64,000 nt of DNA from Aplysia californica (Eukaryota > Mollusca > Gastropoda > Aplysiida > Aplysiidae). Shown here piece by piece: positions 42,601 to 45,600 of the stretch. Position numbers and translations under genes: made by a program. Each line of letters starts with the position of its first letter. The stretch's first letter is position 1. The stretch covers positions 10,932 to 74,931 of the forward strand of contig NW_004797610.1 of the NCBI RefSeq assembly GCF_000002075.1, read 5' to 3'. Below the pieces are notes generated by a model. It had not been told where the DNA came from. It did not search any database and was given only the letters and a program-made list of their open reading frames with translations.

Positions 42601-45600
42601 AGGTGTGAGATTATCTTTAGAACCATTACCTCATAGCCACCTTTACTTCAACCTTCTTCTTTCGCAACTATTTTTAGATTTTGACCCCTTTTCGAGCATG
42701 AATGGTCTGAAATGTAAACAACTCTGATTGGTAAAACGGAGTAAAAACGGTAACTTCTAGCTCACTTCAAGCTTGTTTACGTAAACAGCTGACTGTGTGG
42801 GCGTACCCTGCTAGCTGTTTTCATCTGTTGATCTTTCAGTTTTACACTTGGATTGACTTAAAAAATGATTCGTTTTTATTGTGTTTTAGTGCTTAAAAAA
42901 ATTTAATTAACCTTCCCCTAGATCTCTGAAAGCGGACTCCTTACCAAGAGGCCACCGAGGCAGTCTATGTGTGTGTTGATACCTTGGTGTGTTTGTATGT
43001 GTGTGTGAATGTGTGTGCGTGCTCTCGTGTGTTTATGGTGGTATTGCAAACGTATAATTAGGTAGGGTAAACACGGCACGTAAATCGGCTCGCGGCCTTC
43101 CGAGCGTGTGGTTTCGGTGAAATGGCGGTAATTCAGATCTCTGTTTCTTTTCTCTTTTGCTTTAAAACACCAAATGCTGAATTCTTTGAAAAAGTTCAGA
43201 TTTTCTTCGTTGCAATAGTGAAGAAAGTTGTATGTATATCCGAATATTTGGAGCTGGAGAATCGCTGTGGAAAGGGAAGCCCCTCGCGGTAGGAATGCGA
43301 GGTCGGCCTGTTCAAAATTGACACCCAGACATTGGAATGCTTTGCAGAAAGATTGATGATTAAATATCGTCTTTTCATTGGCGATGAACTGTACAGTTTT
43401 GAGCTTGGTTTCCCTTGGTTATTATTTTTGGCCTTTGGTGTTTGGATGTAAAACCTTTAAAAAAAAGCGTCTAAGTTTTGAAAGATAATTTTAAACTTGA
43501 AATGGGTAAAATACCGGCTAAAAAAGATACCAATAGAAAGAACAGCTTTTTTTCAATTAGTATAAAGTCATCGGTTTGGAATTATTCTGCATGAATCCTT
43601 TCGCGAAACTACCGGGAGCACTCAGTATACTACAGTATTTAGCCGACTCACTCGCCGCTATGGCTGTGCGGGGCCAGCTGGGACAATGCTCTGTGATTTA
43701 TTGAAATAACGACAGATCATCGTTTTTGAGGCTATAAAATACTGATTTGTAATGGTCTCACAGTCTTGAAAAAAATTAGGCTTCATTTCTTTTTGATAAT
43801 GATTGTACTCTGTTAATGTAGAGATGTTTAGTGCACTTGGTACTCTTTTATTATCTGTCAAACATGGGGTTGCAGCCAGTTAGCGACTTCAGCAATATTT
43901 GATTATTATATTACGTTGAAACAGCTGCCATTCTCTTAAACATTGACTGAGAGGTAAAAGTATGGTACCAAAATTCTCAGGAGACATAGGCCTTTCATAT
44001 AAAACAGATGAATTTGACATACAGCTACTTTGAAAATTTAGTATCTGGTATCTAGTATAATGCTGACATTTTGTTGCGTTTGACGCCAAGTCCATTCTCA
44101 TAAAAATTTTGTTTTGTCCAGAAGTGTTTTCTCTGTTAATGAATAGTTTTCTACCTTTGTATGTTACCTTGTAGTGGCATAGCCAAGATAGCTGCTAAAT
44201 TTCAAGTCTCTACCTTAATTCTAAGACTCCCATTGCTATGGAAACATGTTGCTCAACTTCGGAGGCCATTTTCTCCTTTTTATGTTTCCTCACCTCGCAC
44301 GATTAAAAGTTCTGTATTTTTGTCAAATATTGTCTATATTTACTTCATTCTAGTTTTAAATTGTAGGAAAAGGTGATAGTTTTTAAAAATAATGTTAACT
44401 CAGTTTTGAAATTTCCTTCATTTGACTGATATTGACCGGCAGGGACACATATGTAACTTCATACCATACCTGTGCCAATACATCCATATTTATCGTTTTG
44501 TTTTGCATAATCAGATAAAGATGTCAGGGTAAAACAGGGTTGATACTCAAGATTTTAAATTTGGCATTTTTTTGTGCAATAAATATATATAGCATTTGTA
44601 AAGCGCAAATTTCTGCTCAACAGCAAGCACTATGTGCTTTACAAGCCATATTATTACCCCAGCAGACCTGATAGCATTCTCAAACAATCTCAACTTTCTG
44701 ACAAGCATACAGTGCAAGCTGCCATTTACATGTGCTAAAACACTAACATCTTTTGCTGTCTGTGGCTGGGTATGTATTCTCACCTGGTTGGAGTGAGGAA
44801 AACTCATGTAAAGTGCCTTTCACACAAGGACACAATGTCGGGCTTCAAGCTCGAACCCCTGAATCTGCAACCTCACGATTACAAGTCTGGTAGCCTAACC
44901 ACTAGACTACCAATGCCACAGAATGCACTTTCGGAAGTATGTCACTGTGTTTGTTGGGAAGATGCAAGAACTTCGTCAATTTACGTGCACTCCTCCCTTA
45001 TCAGGTGACTTATAAACTTGACTTTTGTTTCTCTTTGCAAAAGTTAACCTTGAGTGCCTCATAACAGCTTGTTTTTCCAATCTTTTTGTGGATGCGACTG
45101 AAATTTTATGTCTTTGTCTGTTCACGTAGCACAGGACTGCTTAAGTCTACAGATTTTTCCTGTAGTTACAGATTTTGGACCTGTTCTACTGCCATACCGA
45201 TTAAGGTGTCAAAACTACCAGATTTGTGATGGACGCTGAGAGTAAAAGAAAATAAAGAACTCTGTTCTGCAGTGCTTTCAATCTTCCCTGTTTTTGCAGA
45301 AATAAGTACATTCCGAAAGTTCCGTACTCGCTCCATCATCATGTCAACCTTATGCATTAAAGAAGAAGAGACAGACAGTAATAGTAATAGCTTATCGGCG
45401 TTCCGTACAAAGGATCAGTACTTGCCTCCAGAACTTTTTGGATATTTATGGAAATTCTCAGTGATAAGTTGTATTAGAAACTGCCAGACTGCACATTTCA
45501 CACACTCGACCATTGTTCTTCTGTGCTGCAGTTCGATGGGCAGTACATTTTCAATCCCTGTAAAGCTCTAAATTTAATCCCCCCCCCCCCCCCCCCCCCA

